A DNA stretch of 64,000 bases from Comamonadaceae bacterium (GTDB lineage Bacteria > Pseudomonadota > Gammaproteobacteria > Burkholderiales > Burkholderiaceae_C). The first letter of the stretch is position 1, and every line of letters starts with the position of its first letter. Position numbers and translations under genes: made by a program. Under the pieces are notes generated by a model. The model was not told the DNA's origin. It did no database searches and saw nothing but the letters and a program-made list of their open reading frames with translations. Positions 52,262-61,692 of this stretch are shown one piece after another. The stretch spans positions 1-64,000 of the forward strand of contig CANJNC010000015.1 of assembly GCA_947475685.1 (NCBI GenBank), in the 5' to 3' direction.

Positions 52262-53155
52262 TTAAAGCAAGGCTTTGAGAAGCTTAGCCATTTCTGAAGG
52301 GTTGCGAGTCACTTTGAAGCCGCATGCTTCCATGATGTCGAGTTTTGCGTCAGCGGTGTCTTCGCCTCCTGAAATGAGGGCTCCTGCGTGACCCATGCGC
52401 TTGCCTGCAGGAGCGGTGACCCCGGCAATAAAACCGACAATGGGTTTTTTCATGTGCGCTTTGCACCAACGAGCAGCCTCAGCCTCATCTGGCCCACCAA
52501 TTTCCCCAATCATGATGACCGCATCGGTATCAGGATCGTCATTGAAGGCTTTCATGACCTCGATGTGCTTTAAGCCATTGATCGGGTCTCCTCCAATGCC
52601 CACGGCGCTGGATTGACCTAGGCCAATTTCAGTTAATTGGGCAACGGCTTCGTAGGTCAATGTGCCAGAGCGAGACACCACGCCAATGCGACCTTTTCTA
52701 TGAATGTGGCCTGGCATGATGCCGATTTTAATTTCGTCGGGTGTGATAAGGCCTGGGCAATTGGGCCCTAGCAGCAGCGTTTTCTTGCCGCCTGCAGCCT
52801 CCTTGGCTTTCATTTTATTTCTGACTTCCAGCATGTCTCTCACGGGGATACCTTCGGTGATACAAATGGCCAAGTCCAAGTCGGCTTCGATGGCTTCCCA
52901 AATGGCAGCGGCAGCCCCGGCCGGGGGGACGTAAATGACAGACACGGTCGCACCGGTTTCAGAGGCCGCTTCTTTCACAGAGCCATAAATTGGAATGCCA
53001 AAGATCTTTTCTCCGGCTTTTTTAGGATTGACGCCAGCGACAAAGCATTCTTTGCCATTGGCGTATTCTTGGCACTTTTCAGTATGGAATTGACCAGTTT
53101 TGCCGGTAATGCCTTGGGTAATGACTTTGGTGTTTTTATTGATATAAATAGACAT
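52262..53155 (-). CDS. sucD: Succinate-CoA ligase subunit alpha
   Basis: VITQGITGKTGQFHTEKCQEYANG, LGPNCPGLITPDE, GHAGALISGGEDTADAK. Confidence 0.98.
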   Translation of the reverse strand: MSIYINKNTKVITQGITGKTGQFHTEKCQEYANGKECFVAGVNPKKAGEKIFGIPIYGSVKEAASETGATVSVIYVPPAGAAAAIWEAIEADLDLAICITEGIPVRDMLEVRNKMKAKEAAGGKKTLLLGPNCPGLITPDEIKIGIMPGHIHRKGRIGVVSRSGTLTYEAVAQLTEIGLGQSSAVGIGGDPINGLKHIEVMKAFNDDPDTDAVIMIGEIGGPDEAEAARWCKAHMKKPIVGFIAGVTAPAGKRMGHAGALISGGEDTADAKLDIMEACGFKVTRNPSEMAKLLKALL

Positions 53156-53172
53156 GTTGAAATCCTTGAGGC

Positions 53173-54333
53173 TTATTTCAATGCGGCAACGACTTTTTGA
53201 GCCGCTTCAGCCATGGTGTCGGCGCTGATGATGGGCAGACCAGACTCGGCCAGCATTTTTTTACCCAGCTCTTCATTGGTGCCTTTCATGCGAACAACCA
53301 AGGGGACACTCAGGTTGACGGCCTTGCATGCCGAAATCACCCCAGTTGCAATGGTGTCGCAGCGCATGATGCCGCCAAATATGTTGACCAAAATCGCCTT
53401 GACTTTGGGGTTTTTAAGCATGATTTTGAATGCTTCTGTAACTTTTTCAGGCGTTGCGCCACCACCTACATCGAGGAAGTTGGCGGGTTCTGCACCAAAA
53501 AGCTTGATCGTATCCATGGTTGCCATCGCCAAGCCGGCTCCGTTGACCAAGCAACCGATATTGCCATCTAAGCTGATGTAGGCCAGGTCAAACTTGCTTG
53601 CTTCAATTTCGGCAGAGTCTTCTTCGTCGAGATCGCGATAGGCAACAATTTCGGGATGTCTAAACAATGCGTTTGGATCAAAATTGAATTTTGCATCCAA
53701 TGCCTTGATGTGCCCATTGCCTTCAAGGATCAAGGGATTGATCTCTGCCAATGAGCAATCAGTCTCCATATACGCTTTGTACAAGCCTTTCATCACTTGA
53801 ACGGCCTCGGCTTGTGAAGCTGGGGGTACGCCAATACCTCGGGACAGCTCTTGAGCTTGCTCGTCTTGCAGACCTGTCAGGGGGTCCACAAAGACCTTGA
53901 TGATTTTTTCAGGAGTGGCGTGGGCAACTTCCTCAATGTCCATGCCGCCTTCGGAGGACGCCATAAGAGCTACTTTTTGCGAGGCGCGATCGGTCACGAC
54001 GGAGACGTAGTACTCCTTTTGGATGTCCGCGCCTTCTTCGATGAGGAGTCGACGCACCTTTTGGCCAAGTGGGCCAGTTTGGTGTGTGATCAGTTGCATC
54101 CCCAAAATTTCGCTGGCCAATTTCTTGACTTCATCGATGGAGCGCGCTAACTTAACGCCACCACCCTTGCCGCGACCACCTGCATGAATTTGTGCCTTGA
54201 CGACCCAGACAGGCCCGCCAAGTTTTTGGGCGGCCTCAACAGCCTCTTGGACCGTGAAGGCTGGAATTCCTCTGGGAACGGGCACACCAAACTGACGCAA
54301 AATTTCTTTGCCTTGGTATTCGTGAATTTTCAT
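53173..54333 (-). CDS. sucC: ADP-forming succinate-CoA ligase subunit beta
   Basis: [58 protein letters not shown]. Confidence 0.98.
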   Translation of the reverse strand: MKIHEYQGKEILRQFGVPVPRGIPAFTVQEAVEAAQKLGGPVWVVKAQIHAGGRGKGGGVKLARSIDEVKKLASEILGMQLITHQTGPLGQKVRRLLIEEGADIQKEYYVSVVTDRASQKVALMASSEGGMDIEEVAHATPEKIIKVFVDPLTGLQDEQAQELSRGIGVPPASQAEAVQVMKGLYKAYMETDCSLAEINPLILEGNGHIKALDAKFNFDPNALFRHPEIVAYRDLDEEDSAEIEASKFDLAYISLDGNIGCLVNGAGLAMATMDTIKLFGAEPANFLDVGGGATPEKVTEAFKIMLKNPKVKAILVNIFGGIMRCDTIATGVISACKAVNLSVPLVVRMKGTNEELGKKMLAESGLPIISADTMAEAAQKVVAALK

Positions 54334-54517
54334 GTTGTTCTCTTAAATCGGAAGGGGAAAATAGAGCCAAAAGGGCCGCAAATGAATAAAAGTGGGTCAA
54401 TAAATGGATCTATACTTTACCGCCTCGAAATGTATCATGTTCGGATGCATTAGTCTTCCCTTTTGCTTACAATTGTTTCAACTATCAAGTTAACCCACGC
54501 CTATTGTAGACTTATTC

Positions 54518-55450
54518 ATGCACAAAATTTTCATCGACGGAGAGGCCGGTACAACTGGGCTACAGATCAAAAGCCAGCTTCAGGCGATTGAGGGCTTGGA
54601 GCTTTTGTCGATTGCACCTTCTGAGCGCAAAGACCCCCAAGCCAAATTGGCGATCATGGCGAGTGCAGATTTGGTGGTTTTGTGTTTGCACGATGATGCA
54701 GCGAGGCAATCGGTTGCTTTGATGGCTGAAATTCAGGGTAAAAACCCGAAGCTGATTGATGCGTCCACAGCGCATCGCACACACCCAGATTGGGTGTATG
54801 GGTTTCCTGAGCTTGATGCAACTCAAGAGGATTTGATTCGCCAAGCTCAAAAAGTTGCCAATCCGGGATGCTATGCAACGGGCGCAATTGCGCTGTTGCG
54901 CCCGCTTATGAACGCGGGGCTTTTGCCCCTAGATTTGCCATTGAGCTTGCCCAGTGTGAGTGGTTATTCAGGTGGCGGCAAGGCCATGATTGAGGCGTAT
55001 GAAGCGGGCCAAGCGCCTTTGATGGACTATTATGCTCTGGGCCTAGAGCACAAGCATGTTCCAGAAATTATGAAGTACGCGGGGCTGCACAAGCGGCCAT
55101 TGTTTGTGCCCTCGGTTGGCAACTTTAAACAAGGCATGGTGGTTCAATTGCCGCTTCACTTGGAGCAACTGTCCCAGGGCGTGAACGCAGAGAAAATACG
55201 ACAAACGTATATCCGTCATTACCAATCCGTTCGCAATAGTTTTGTGAGTGTCTTGCCCAAAGAAGCTGAACTTCATTTTGACGCGACCGCTTTGAACGGC
55301 ACCAATCGCTTAGAGATTGCTGTTTTCGAAAATATAGAAAAAGGCCACCTGGTTTTGATGGCCAGGCTTGATAATTTAGGAAAAGGTGCGAGTGGTGCAG
55401 CGGTGCAAAACGTGCACTTGATGCTTGGGCTGGCGTCCTTAAAGCCCTAG
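54518..55450 (+). CDS. argC: N-acetyl-gamma-glutamyl-phosphate reductase, short (type 2) form
   Basis: [17 protein letters not shown], catalytic [29 protein letters not shown]; 310 aa. Confidence 0.95.
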   Translation: MHKIFIDGEAGTTGLQIKSQLQAIEGLELLSIAPSERKDPQAKLAIMASADLVVLCLHDDAARQSVALMAEIQGKNPKLIDASTAHRTHPDWVYGFPELDATQEDLIRQAQKVANPGCYATGAIALLRPLMNAGLLPLDLPLSLPSVSGYSGGGKAMIEAYEAGQAPLMDYYALGLEHKHVPEIMKYAGLHKRPLFVPSVGNFKQGMVVQLPLHLEQLSQGVNAEKIRQTYIRHYQSVRNSFVSVLPKEAELHFDATALNGTNRLEIAVFENIEKGHLVLMARLDNLGKGASGAAVQNVHLMLGLASLKP

Positions 55451-55457
55451 TAGGAAG

Positions 55458-55958
55458 TTATCCTTCTCGCGTCTCAGCGGGGGCCTCTTCTTTGAGTAGG
55501 GCATAAATTTTTTTCAGAAGGCTGCTCGAAAAACCGCGTGTCATCATGAACCGCATTTGTTGATCGGCTTCTTTTTGATTAAGGGGGAGCGCGCCAAATT
55601 TTTTGAGCCATAGCGCTGTGGCTCGAGCAAGTTCGGTCGTTTTTAATTCTTCCAAGACGCTTTCAGCCACATCCGTGGGCACCCCTTTTTGTTTCATCTC
55701 TGCGTGAATTCTTCGCACACCGAGTTTGGACTCCTTGCGAAGTGCGATCGATTGAGCATGGCGTTTTTCATTTAAAAAATCCTTCAGCTCTAATTCATTG
55801 AGAACGTGCTCAAGTTCGCCCTCTTGGGTTTCATAGGGGGTGAGTTTTTGGAGCAATTCTTGTCTAGAGTACTCTCTTTGTGACAACGCTCTTAGGGCGC
55901 GTGATTTCAGGCTCAAAAGTGGGAAATTTCTATTTTGGCGATTGAACATGGTGGGCAA
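55458..55958 (-). CDS. recX: Recombination regulatory protein RecX
   Basis: LKSRALRALSQREYSRQELLQKL; downstream of recA. Confidence 0.93.
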   Translation of the reverse strand: MPTMFNRQNRNFPLLSLKSRALRALSQREYSRQELLQKLTPYETQEGELEHVLNELELKDFLNEKRHAQSIALRKESKLGVRRIHAEMKQKGVPTDVAESVLEELKTTELARATALWLKKFGALPLNQKEADQQMRFMMTRGFSSSLLKKIYALLKEEAPAETREG

Positions 55959-56094
55959 TCATGAGGGCCAACTCACGGCAAGTGGATTGCTGTGTGAGTT
56001 GGCGTGTGAATAAGACGAAAGTGTTGGTGTAAGTGTGTGTGGCAGAAGTACGGTCTTGTCATGTTGCAAGGAGGAGGAGAGCGAGGGTGACGAG

Positions 56095-57168
56095 TTACTC
56101 CTCTTTTGTAGCGCCAACGTTTGTTGGGGTGGTGAGTGAAGGCGCGGCTGCACGGATGCCAAGGGACTCACGCACTTTGTTTTCGATTTCATGTGCAAGG
56201 GCTGGGTTTTCACGCAAGAATTCACGAGAATTGTCGCGTCCTTGGCCTATCTTTTCGCCATTGTAGGCATACCATGCGCCAGATTTATCAATGACGCGGG
56301 CCGTTACACCGAGGTCAATGACCTCGCCGTGGCGAGAGATGCCTTCGCCAAACAAGATGTCAAACTCAGCGGTTTTAAAGGGCGGGGCCACTTTGTTTTT
56401 AACGACTTTGACTTTGGTTTCGTTGCCAATGGCTTCTTCGCCCTTTTTGATCGTGCCTGTTCTGCGGATATCTAGACGAACGGAGGCATAAAATTTCAAG
56501 GCATTTCCGCCCGTTGTGGTTTCGGGTGAGCCAAACATCACACCAATTTTCATGCGAATTTGGTTAATGAAAATAACCATGCAATTGGTTTTTTTGATGG
56601 TGGCAGTGAGCTTTCTGAGGGCTTGGCTCATGAGCCTGGCTTGCAAGCCAGGCAAGGAGTCGCCCATGTCGCCCTCAAGCTCGGCCTTGGGCGTGAGAGC
56701 CGCGACAGAGTCGATCACAATCAGATCAACCGCACCCGAGCGCACCAAACTGTCCACAATCTCAAGCGCTTGCTCCCCGGTATCTGGTTGAGAGATCAAC
56801 AAGTCTTGTAAATTCACGCCCAATTTTTGGGCATATTGAATATCCAATGCATGCTCAGCATCCACAAAGGCGCACGTTCCATTTTGTTTTTGCATCTCTG
56901 CAATCACTTGCAGCGTGAGGGTTGTTTTGCCGGATGACTCTGGGCCATAAATCTCAATGACGCGTCCTCTTGGCAGACCGCCAACCCCCAAGGCGATGTC
57001 CAAGCCCAAAGATCCTGTTGAAACCACTTGGATGTCTTCAATGACCTCACCTTCACCCAATCGCATGATGGTGCCTTTGCCGAATTGCTTCTCAATTTGA
57101 GCAAGTGCAGCTTGAAGTGCTTTGTTTTTTTCTGTATTTGGTGCAAGACCTTTAACTGGTGCGTCCAT
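56095..57168 (-). CDS. recA: Recombinase RecA
   Basis: [67 protein letters not shown]. Confidence 0.99.
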   Translation of the reverse strand: MDAPVKGLAPNTEKNKALQAALAQIEKQFGKGTIMRLGEGEVIEDIQVVSTGSLGLDIALGVGGLPRGRVIEIYGPESSGKTTLTLQVIAEMQKQNGTCAFVDAEHALDIQYAQKLGVNLQDLLISQPDTGEQALEIVDSLVRSGAVDLIVIDSVAALTPKAELEGDMGDSLPGLQARLMSQALRKLTATIKKTNCMVIFINQIRMKIGVMFGSPETTTGGNALKFYASVRLDIRRTGTIKKGEEAIGNETKVKVVKNKVAPPFKTAEFDILFGEGISRHGEVIDLGVTARVIDKSGAWYAYNGEKIGQGRDNSREFLRENPALAHEIENKVRESLGIRAAAPSLTTPTNVGATKEE

Positions 57169-57226
57169 AAAATATCCTTAAAAATCAGTGAGTTAGAAAT
57201 TAGAAAACTGAAGCACTCTGAATCAA

Positions 57227-57242
57227 CTGGATGCTTAACCAG
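57227..57242. promoter_or_regulatory. Candidate LexA (SOS) box upstream of recA
   Basis: CTG-gatgcttaac-CAG, matching CTG-N10-CAG spacing, about 60 bp upstream of the recA start. Confidence 0.65.
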
Positions 57243-57278
57243 TAATTTATCTGAAGTGTCTTGTCTTGTAAATAGAAA

Positions 57279-57303
57279 ATTTAGTCAGTTTACTTGACTA
57301 AAT
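57279..57303. promoter_or_regulatory. Candidate MarR-family operator
   Basis: Perfect 9-bp inverted repeat ATTTAGTCA-gtttact-TGACTAAAT just upstream of the marR ATG (57319). Confidence 0.6.
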
Positions 57304-57318
57304 GATATAGTCGAGTTT

Positions 57319-57831
57319 ATGAAAAAACAGGCTTCCAAACGAATTAGTTTTCCCGATTGGAGACAAAACCATTTAGGCCGGTTATTGGGTCAGTCGATGC
57401 GCAGGTTTGATGAGCGGGTCTATGACTTGATGTCTCACGATGTGAGGGTGCCGTTGGCCTTGTCAAATTTGGCCAGTCGAGGACAAGTCAGTGCAGCACA
57501 CATTCACATGACAAGGCATTTACCGCTTGAGGGTGCGCAATTGACGCAACTCGCATTCAGCGCGGGTATGAGCAAACAAGCCATGGCGGAATTGGTTGAA
57601 CAATGTGAGGCTTGGGGCTTGGTATTCAAAGAGCGCGATGCAGGGGATCAAAGGGCCAAGAAAATTCGATTCACCGAGTTAGGTATTTCATGGCTCAGAG
57701 CCTTTGAGTTGGCGGTCACACAAGCCGAGCAAGAGTTCAAGCTTGAAGTGGGGCTTGAAGTTGCGACAGTGATCACTTTGGGATTGGAGGTTTATGCGGA
57801 TTCTCAGCGCAATAAGCTCAATGGGTTCTAA
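57319..57831 (+). CDS. MarR family transcriptional regulator
   Basis: LPLEGAQLTQLAFSAGMSKQAMAELVEQCEAWGLVFKERDAGDQRAKKIRFTELG winged-helix pattern. Confidence 0.85.
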   Translation: MKKQASKRISFPDWRQNHLGRLLGQSMRRFDERVYDLMSHDVRVPLALSNLASRGQVSAAHIHMTRHLPLEGAQLTQLAFSAGMSKQAMAELVEQCEAWGLVFKERDAGDQRAKKIRFTELGISWLRAFELAVTQAEQEFKLEVGLEVATVITLGLEVYADSQRNKLNGF

Positions 57832-57866
57832 AATGAGGTTCATTTAAATCATTGGAGGTCCTCGTT

Positions 57867-58541
57867 GTGCGAATTTTAATTGCAGAAGATGACCAAGTTT
57901 TAGCGGATGGATTGTTGCGCAGCTTGCGTTCATCGGGTGCTGTGGTTGATCATGTGGGCAGCGGCAGCGAAGCCGATGCAGCACTCATCAGCACAGATGA
58001 GTTTGACTTATTGATTCTTGACCTGGGTTTGCCAAAGCTTCATGGCTTAGAGGTCTTAAAGCGTTTGAGATCGAGGGGCAGTTCTTGCCCCGTTCTTATT
58101 TTGACGGCTGCAGATGCCATTGAAGAGCGCGTGAAGGGCTTGGATTATGGGGCTGATGACTACATGGCCAAACCATTTTCTTTGCAAGAAATGGAGGCCA
58201 GGGTCAGAGCCTTGATTCGAAGAGGAATGGGCGCAAACAGTGCGCTCATTAAACACGGCCCCATGATCTATGACCAGGCTGGTCGCGTGGCGACCATTGA
58301 CGGCAAGATGATCGATCTGTCTGCGAGGGAGTTGGGTTTATTGGAGGTTCTTTTACAAAGAACGGGTCGATTGGTGAGCAAAGATCAACTGGTTGAGCGT
58401 TTGTGTGAGTGGGGTGAAGAGGTGAGCAACAATGCCATCGAGGTCTATATTCATCGCTTGCGAAAAAAGATCGAGAAAGATCCCATCCGAATCGTGACGG
58501 TTCGAGGCCTGGGCTATTGCCTAGAAAAAATTGCCAACTAG
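57867..58541 (+). CDS. OmpR-family response regulator (TctD/QseB-like), GTG start
   Basis: RILIAEDDQVLADGL, LLILDLGLPKLHGLEVL, C-terminal EVYIHRLRKKIEKDPIRIVTVRGLGYCL; ggagg Shine-Dalgarno. Confidence 0.93.
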   Translation: MRILIAEDDQVLADGLLRSLRSSGAVVDHVGSGSEADAALISTDEFDLLILDLGLPKLHGLEVLKRLRSRGSSCPVLILTAADAIEERVKGLDYGADDYMAKPFSLQEMEARVRALIRRGMGANSALIKHGPMIYDQAGRVATIDGKMIDLSARELGLLEVLLQRTGRLVSKDQLVERLCEWGEEVSNNAIEVYIHRLRKKIEKDPIRIVTVRGLGYCLEKIAN

Positions 58542-58614
58542 CAGTTGTCCGATCAGGTCATCTCGCGAAAGCTTGAGATCTGAGTTCATCTAAGTCAGCA
58601 ACAAGTGGTCATTT

Positions 58615-60144
58615 GTGAAAATTTTTCAGCGCGAACAACTCTCCTTGTTTGGTGGCATCTTGGATTGGATGCTCATACCGCTTTTGCTATTGTGGCCGAT
58701 CAGTTTGGCCCTGACGTGGTTGGTCGCAATAGGGGTTGCAAATAAGCCTTATGACCGTGGCTTAGAGCGGTACATGCTGACATTAGAGAGGATGCTGGCA
58801 GACCCAAGCAAAGCGGTTGTTCACCGCCTTGATGGTGCCGCAGACCTACTGAACAAAGCAGATGGGGTCAATCAGATCTACATTCAGGCTCGATCTTATT
58901 CAGGAAATCTGATGGCGGGCGAGGCTTTGCCCTTGCCACAAGAGGAGGACGCTTTTGTAAAGTCAGAAATCCTCTTCAGGGATGAGCAATACAAAGATCA
59001 GAAAATAAGAGTTGCCCACCGATGGGTCAAGTTGCAACAAGAACCGGGTGTTTTGAGCGAAGACAACCAAGCCTTCAATACGCTTGTTTTATTGCAAGTT
59101 GCAGAGTCGATCGAAAAAAGAAGTGTTCTCGCACAAGAGATTGTCAAGGGCGTGATGTTGCCTCAATTGGCACTCTTGCCGCTGGCAATTTTGGTCCTTT
59201 GGATTGCGCTGGCAAGAGGGCTTCAGCCTTTGCGTCGCTTAGAGGAGCACATCAGAAAAAGAAAACCAGATGATTTAAACCCAGTTGATGATCGCATCAT
59301 GCCTATAGAAGTCATGCCATTGGTGGCTTCGATCAATGAATTGCTCGCCAGGCTCAAAAGCTCCATTGAGACCAAAAAAAGGTTTTTAGCAGATGCCGCG
59401 CATCAGTTGAAAACCCCTCTGGCGGGCCTTCGAATGCAGGCAGAACTGGCGCAAACGGAAAACCTCTCAAATACGGAAATCAAGCACACGCTTAAATTGA
59501 TTGGATTATCAAGTGTGCGTGCCACTCGCATGGTCAATCAATTGCTGTCCCTGGCTCGAGCAGAGGTGGGCGCGCAATCGATGGCAAAGGTCGTTTGTGA
59601 TTTGGGTGCATTGGTGGAGGAGGTGTTGCAAGAAACTTGGCCCATGGCATCGAAGAAATACATCGATCTTGGCTATGAAAACGATGACAGTCCGCATAAA
59701 CCTGCAAGTGTCGAGGGCAATCCGATCTTGCTTAAAGAGATGATCCGAAACTTGTTGGAAAATGCCATCAACTACACGCCCTCAAAAGCCAGCCATCCAG
59801 GCGTGATCAACTTGGGTATCCATCGGGATTACAAGAATCGCCTTTTAAGTTTTGTCATAGAGGACTCCGGTCCTGGTGTCTCCGAGGCAGAAAAAGAGTT
59901 GGTGTTTCAGCCCTTTTATAGAAGCCTTGGACTTGGCAATGAAGTGGATGGCTCGGGTCTGGGTCTGTCCATTGTCAAAGAGATTGCAGATCAACACCAA
60001 GCGCTGGTGTATCTTGAAGACGCGCAAAACGATTTGCCAAAATCTTTAATAAATCCGTCTATGCAAGCCAACATCAATGCGCCTAGGCTCAAAGGTTTGC
60101 GAGTCAGGGTGGTGTTTAAAATTGCGCAGATCAAAGCCGAGTAA
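58615..60144 (+). CDS. Sensor histidine kinase (TctE-like), GTG start
   Basis: 2 TM segments; H-box RFLADAAHQLKTPLAGLRMQ; GSGLGLSIVKEIADQHQA. Confidence 0.94.
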   Translation: MKIFQREQLSLFGGILDWMLIPLLLLWPISLALTWLVAIGVANKPYDRGLERYMLTLERMLADPSKAVVHRLDGAADLLNKADGVNQIYIQARSYSGNLMAGEALPLPQEEDAFVKSEILFRDEQYKDQKIRVAHRWVKLQQEPGVLSEDNQAFNTLVLLQVAESIEKRSVLAQEIVKGVMLPQLALLPLAILVLWIALARGLQPLRRLEEHIRKRKPDDLNPVDDRIMPIEVMPLVASINELLARLKSSIETKKRFLADAAHQLKTPLAGLRMQAELAQTENLSNTEIKHTLKLIGLSSVRATRMVNQLLSLARAEVGAQSMAKVVCDLGALVEEVLQETWPMASKKYIDLGYENDDSPHKPASVEGNPILLKEMIRNLLENAINYTPSKASHPGVINLGIHRDYKNRLLSFVIEDSGPGVSEAEKELVFQPFYRSLGLGNEVDGSGLGLSIVKEIADQHQALVYLEDAQNDLPKSLINPSMQANINAPRLKGLRVRVVFKIAQIKAE

Positions 60145-60147
60145 ACG

Positions 60148-60972
60148 TTACTGCAGTGGATTGCGGGGGCGAACGCTCACGTCCATGCTGACGATGGTGC
60201 GAATGTCCCCGTTTTGTAGGACGAGCAGCTCACCTTGATGGTTGACCCCTAAACACTGCCCCGTGGTGCCGTCGCTTAAGTGTATTTCGCGACCTTTGAG
60301 GCAGTCCAATTGGTCAAACTTGGTCTTAAAACCAAGAAAGCCTTCGCGCTCGAAAAGCTTAAGGGTGGTTGTGAGTTTGCTTACCATTTGAGTGATCAGC
60401 TCTTGTCGACTCAAGCCTGACCCCAAGTCAGAAAGACCCATGGGGCTTATTTGCAAGGAATGCGTTTGTAAGTCAGGCGTATTGAAATTCACTCCAACGC
60501 CAATGACGCAATAGCGCGCTTGGGATGTTGAGAAAGGGCTGTCTGGATTGGGATTGATGGTTTCAATCAATATTCCCGCCAATTTGTGGAACCGATCCGC
60601 TTTGTAAACCCAAACATCGTTGGGCCACTTCAGTTTGAGGTCTAGGCCTTGGTCTGGATCTAGACTGTGTGCCAGATCAATTCCAACGCACAAAGAAAGC
60701 CCAAGCCAGCTAAGGGGCTTGAGGGGAAGGCCTATTGAAAAAGTAAGCGAGTCGTTTTGATTTGAAAACCAAGCTTTGCCGCCCCGTCCTCTGCCGTGTG
60801 TTTGCTCAAGGGAGACCAAGACTTTTGGAGCAAGGGCTCTGAGCTTGGCTTGCCGCATCAACTCTGATGACGTTGAGTCAATGCGATCAAAGACCTCCAC
60901 TTCCCATGGCAGGGCAAGGGCAGACAGGTTTTGGGACAAGCAGCTTTGAAGTTGCAGAGCGGTCAGCAACAT
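60148..60972 (-). CDS. birA: Biotin-[acetyl-CoA-carboxylase] ligase, no N-terminal HTH
   Basis: DRIDSTSSELMRQA, EQTHGRGRGGKAWFS, LKWPNDVWV. Confidence 0.93.
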   Translation of the reverse strand: MLLTALQLQSCLSQNLSALALPWEVEVFDRIDSTSSELMRQAKLRALAPKVLVSLEQTHGRGRGGKAWFSNQNDSLTFSIGLPLKPLSWLGLSLCVGIDLAHSLDPDQGLDLKLKWPNDVWVYKADRFHKLAGILIETINPNPDSPFSTSQARYCVIGVGVNFNTPDLQTHSLQISPMGLSDLGSGLSRQELITQMVSKLTTTLKLFEREGFLGFKTKFDQLDCLKGREIHLSDGTTGQCLGVNHQGELLVLQNGDIRTIVSMDVSVRPRNPLQ

Positions 60973-61078
60973 TTAAACTTGGGTGAGCAAGAGACGCAAT
61001 TTAAAGCGTAGCATGGTGTTTATGAGTCTACTCTACAAGGGGCAAAGAAAAAAGGACTGGGTTTTTGGCGATAGGGGC

Positions 61079-61561
61079 TTATTTTTTTGAACGTTTGGGG
61101 GCCAATAAAGTTCCCCTGCATTTTTTTGAGCCACACCAACAAGGGTATTCGGCCTTGAGCTTAGGGGTGTAGCGTTCATCGATCATCAGACCGTAATCAT
61201 AATTGAGCTCATCGCCTGCTTGGATGTTCTTGATGGCTTTGATGAAGACATGCTCTCCAATCTCATCGGCTTCGCAGTTGGGCTTGCATGAATGATTGAT
61301 CCAACGCGCGCTGTTGCCCTTGACGCCGCCATCGATCACGTGGTCCTCATTGATGTGGAAATAAAATGTATGGTTGGGCTCCAAGGGGTTGTGAGGATGG
61401 CGATCTTGTGCTTGCTGCCAAGTAATGAGCTCCCCCTTGTACTCAATGATGACTTCATGTTTAGGGATATTGACCAAAGCAAAAACGCCCTTGCCATGCA
61501 CGCCGGAACGCCTGACTTGGATGCGGGGAGTGGATTTTTTGGGTTTAAAAGGGGTAGACAA
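61079..61561 (-). CDS. SET domain-containing protein (putative lysine methyltransferase) with post-SET cysteines
   Basis: RRSGVHGKGVFA, WINHSCKPNCEADEI, DELNYDYGL, post-SET YPCWCGSKKCRGTLL. Confidence 0.93.
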   Translation of the reverse strand: MSTPFKPKKSTPRIQVRRSGVHGKGVFALVNIPKHEVIIEYKGELITWQQAQDRHPHNPLEPNHTFYFHINEDHVIDGGVKGNSARWINHSCKPNCEADEIGEHVFIKAIKNIQAGDELNYDYGLMIDERYTPKLKAEYPCWCGSKKCRGTLLAPKRSKK

Positions 61562-61692
61562 CTGGAGGACTCAATTCAAAAAAGATGGTATTGTTGTTAA
61601 ATAAGAACTTGTACGGCTAGACAATTTTAGAGGCTTTGGGCGTAATCGCTGAAAAAAACGGCACAATGCGGTGCATGAAGGAATCCAATTGA

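Noticed and set aside
53197-53581. Overlapping plus-strand ORFs of 122-124 aa inside sucC
   Set aside because: Antisense shadow of a strongly conserved minus-strand gene; no family resemblance or start signal.
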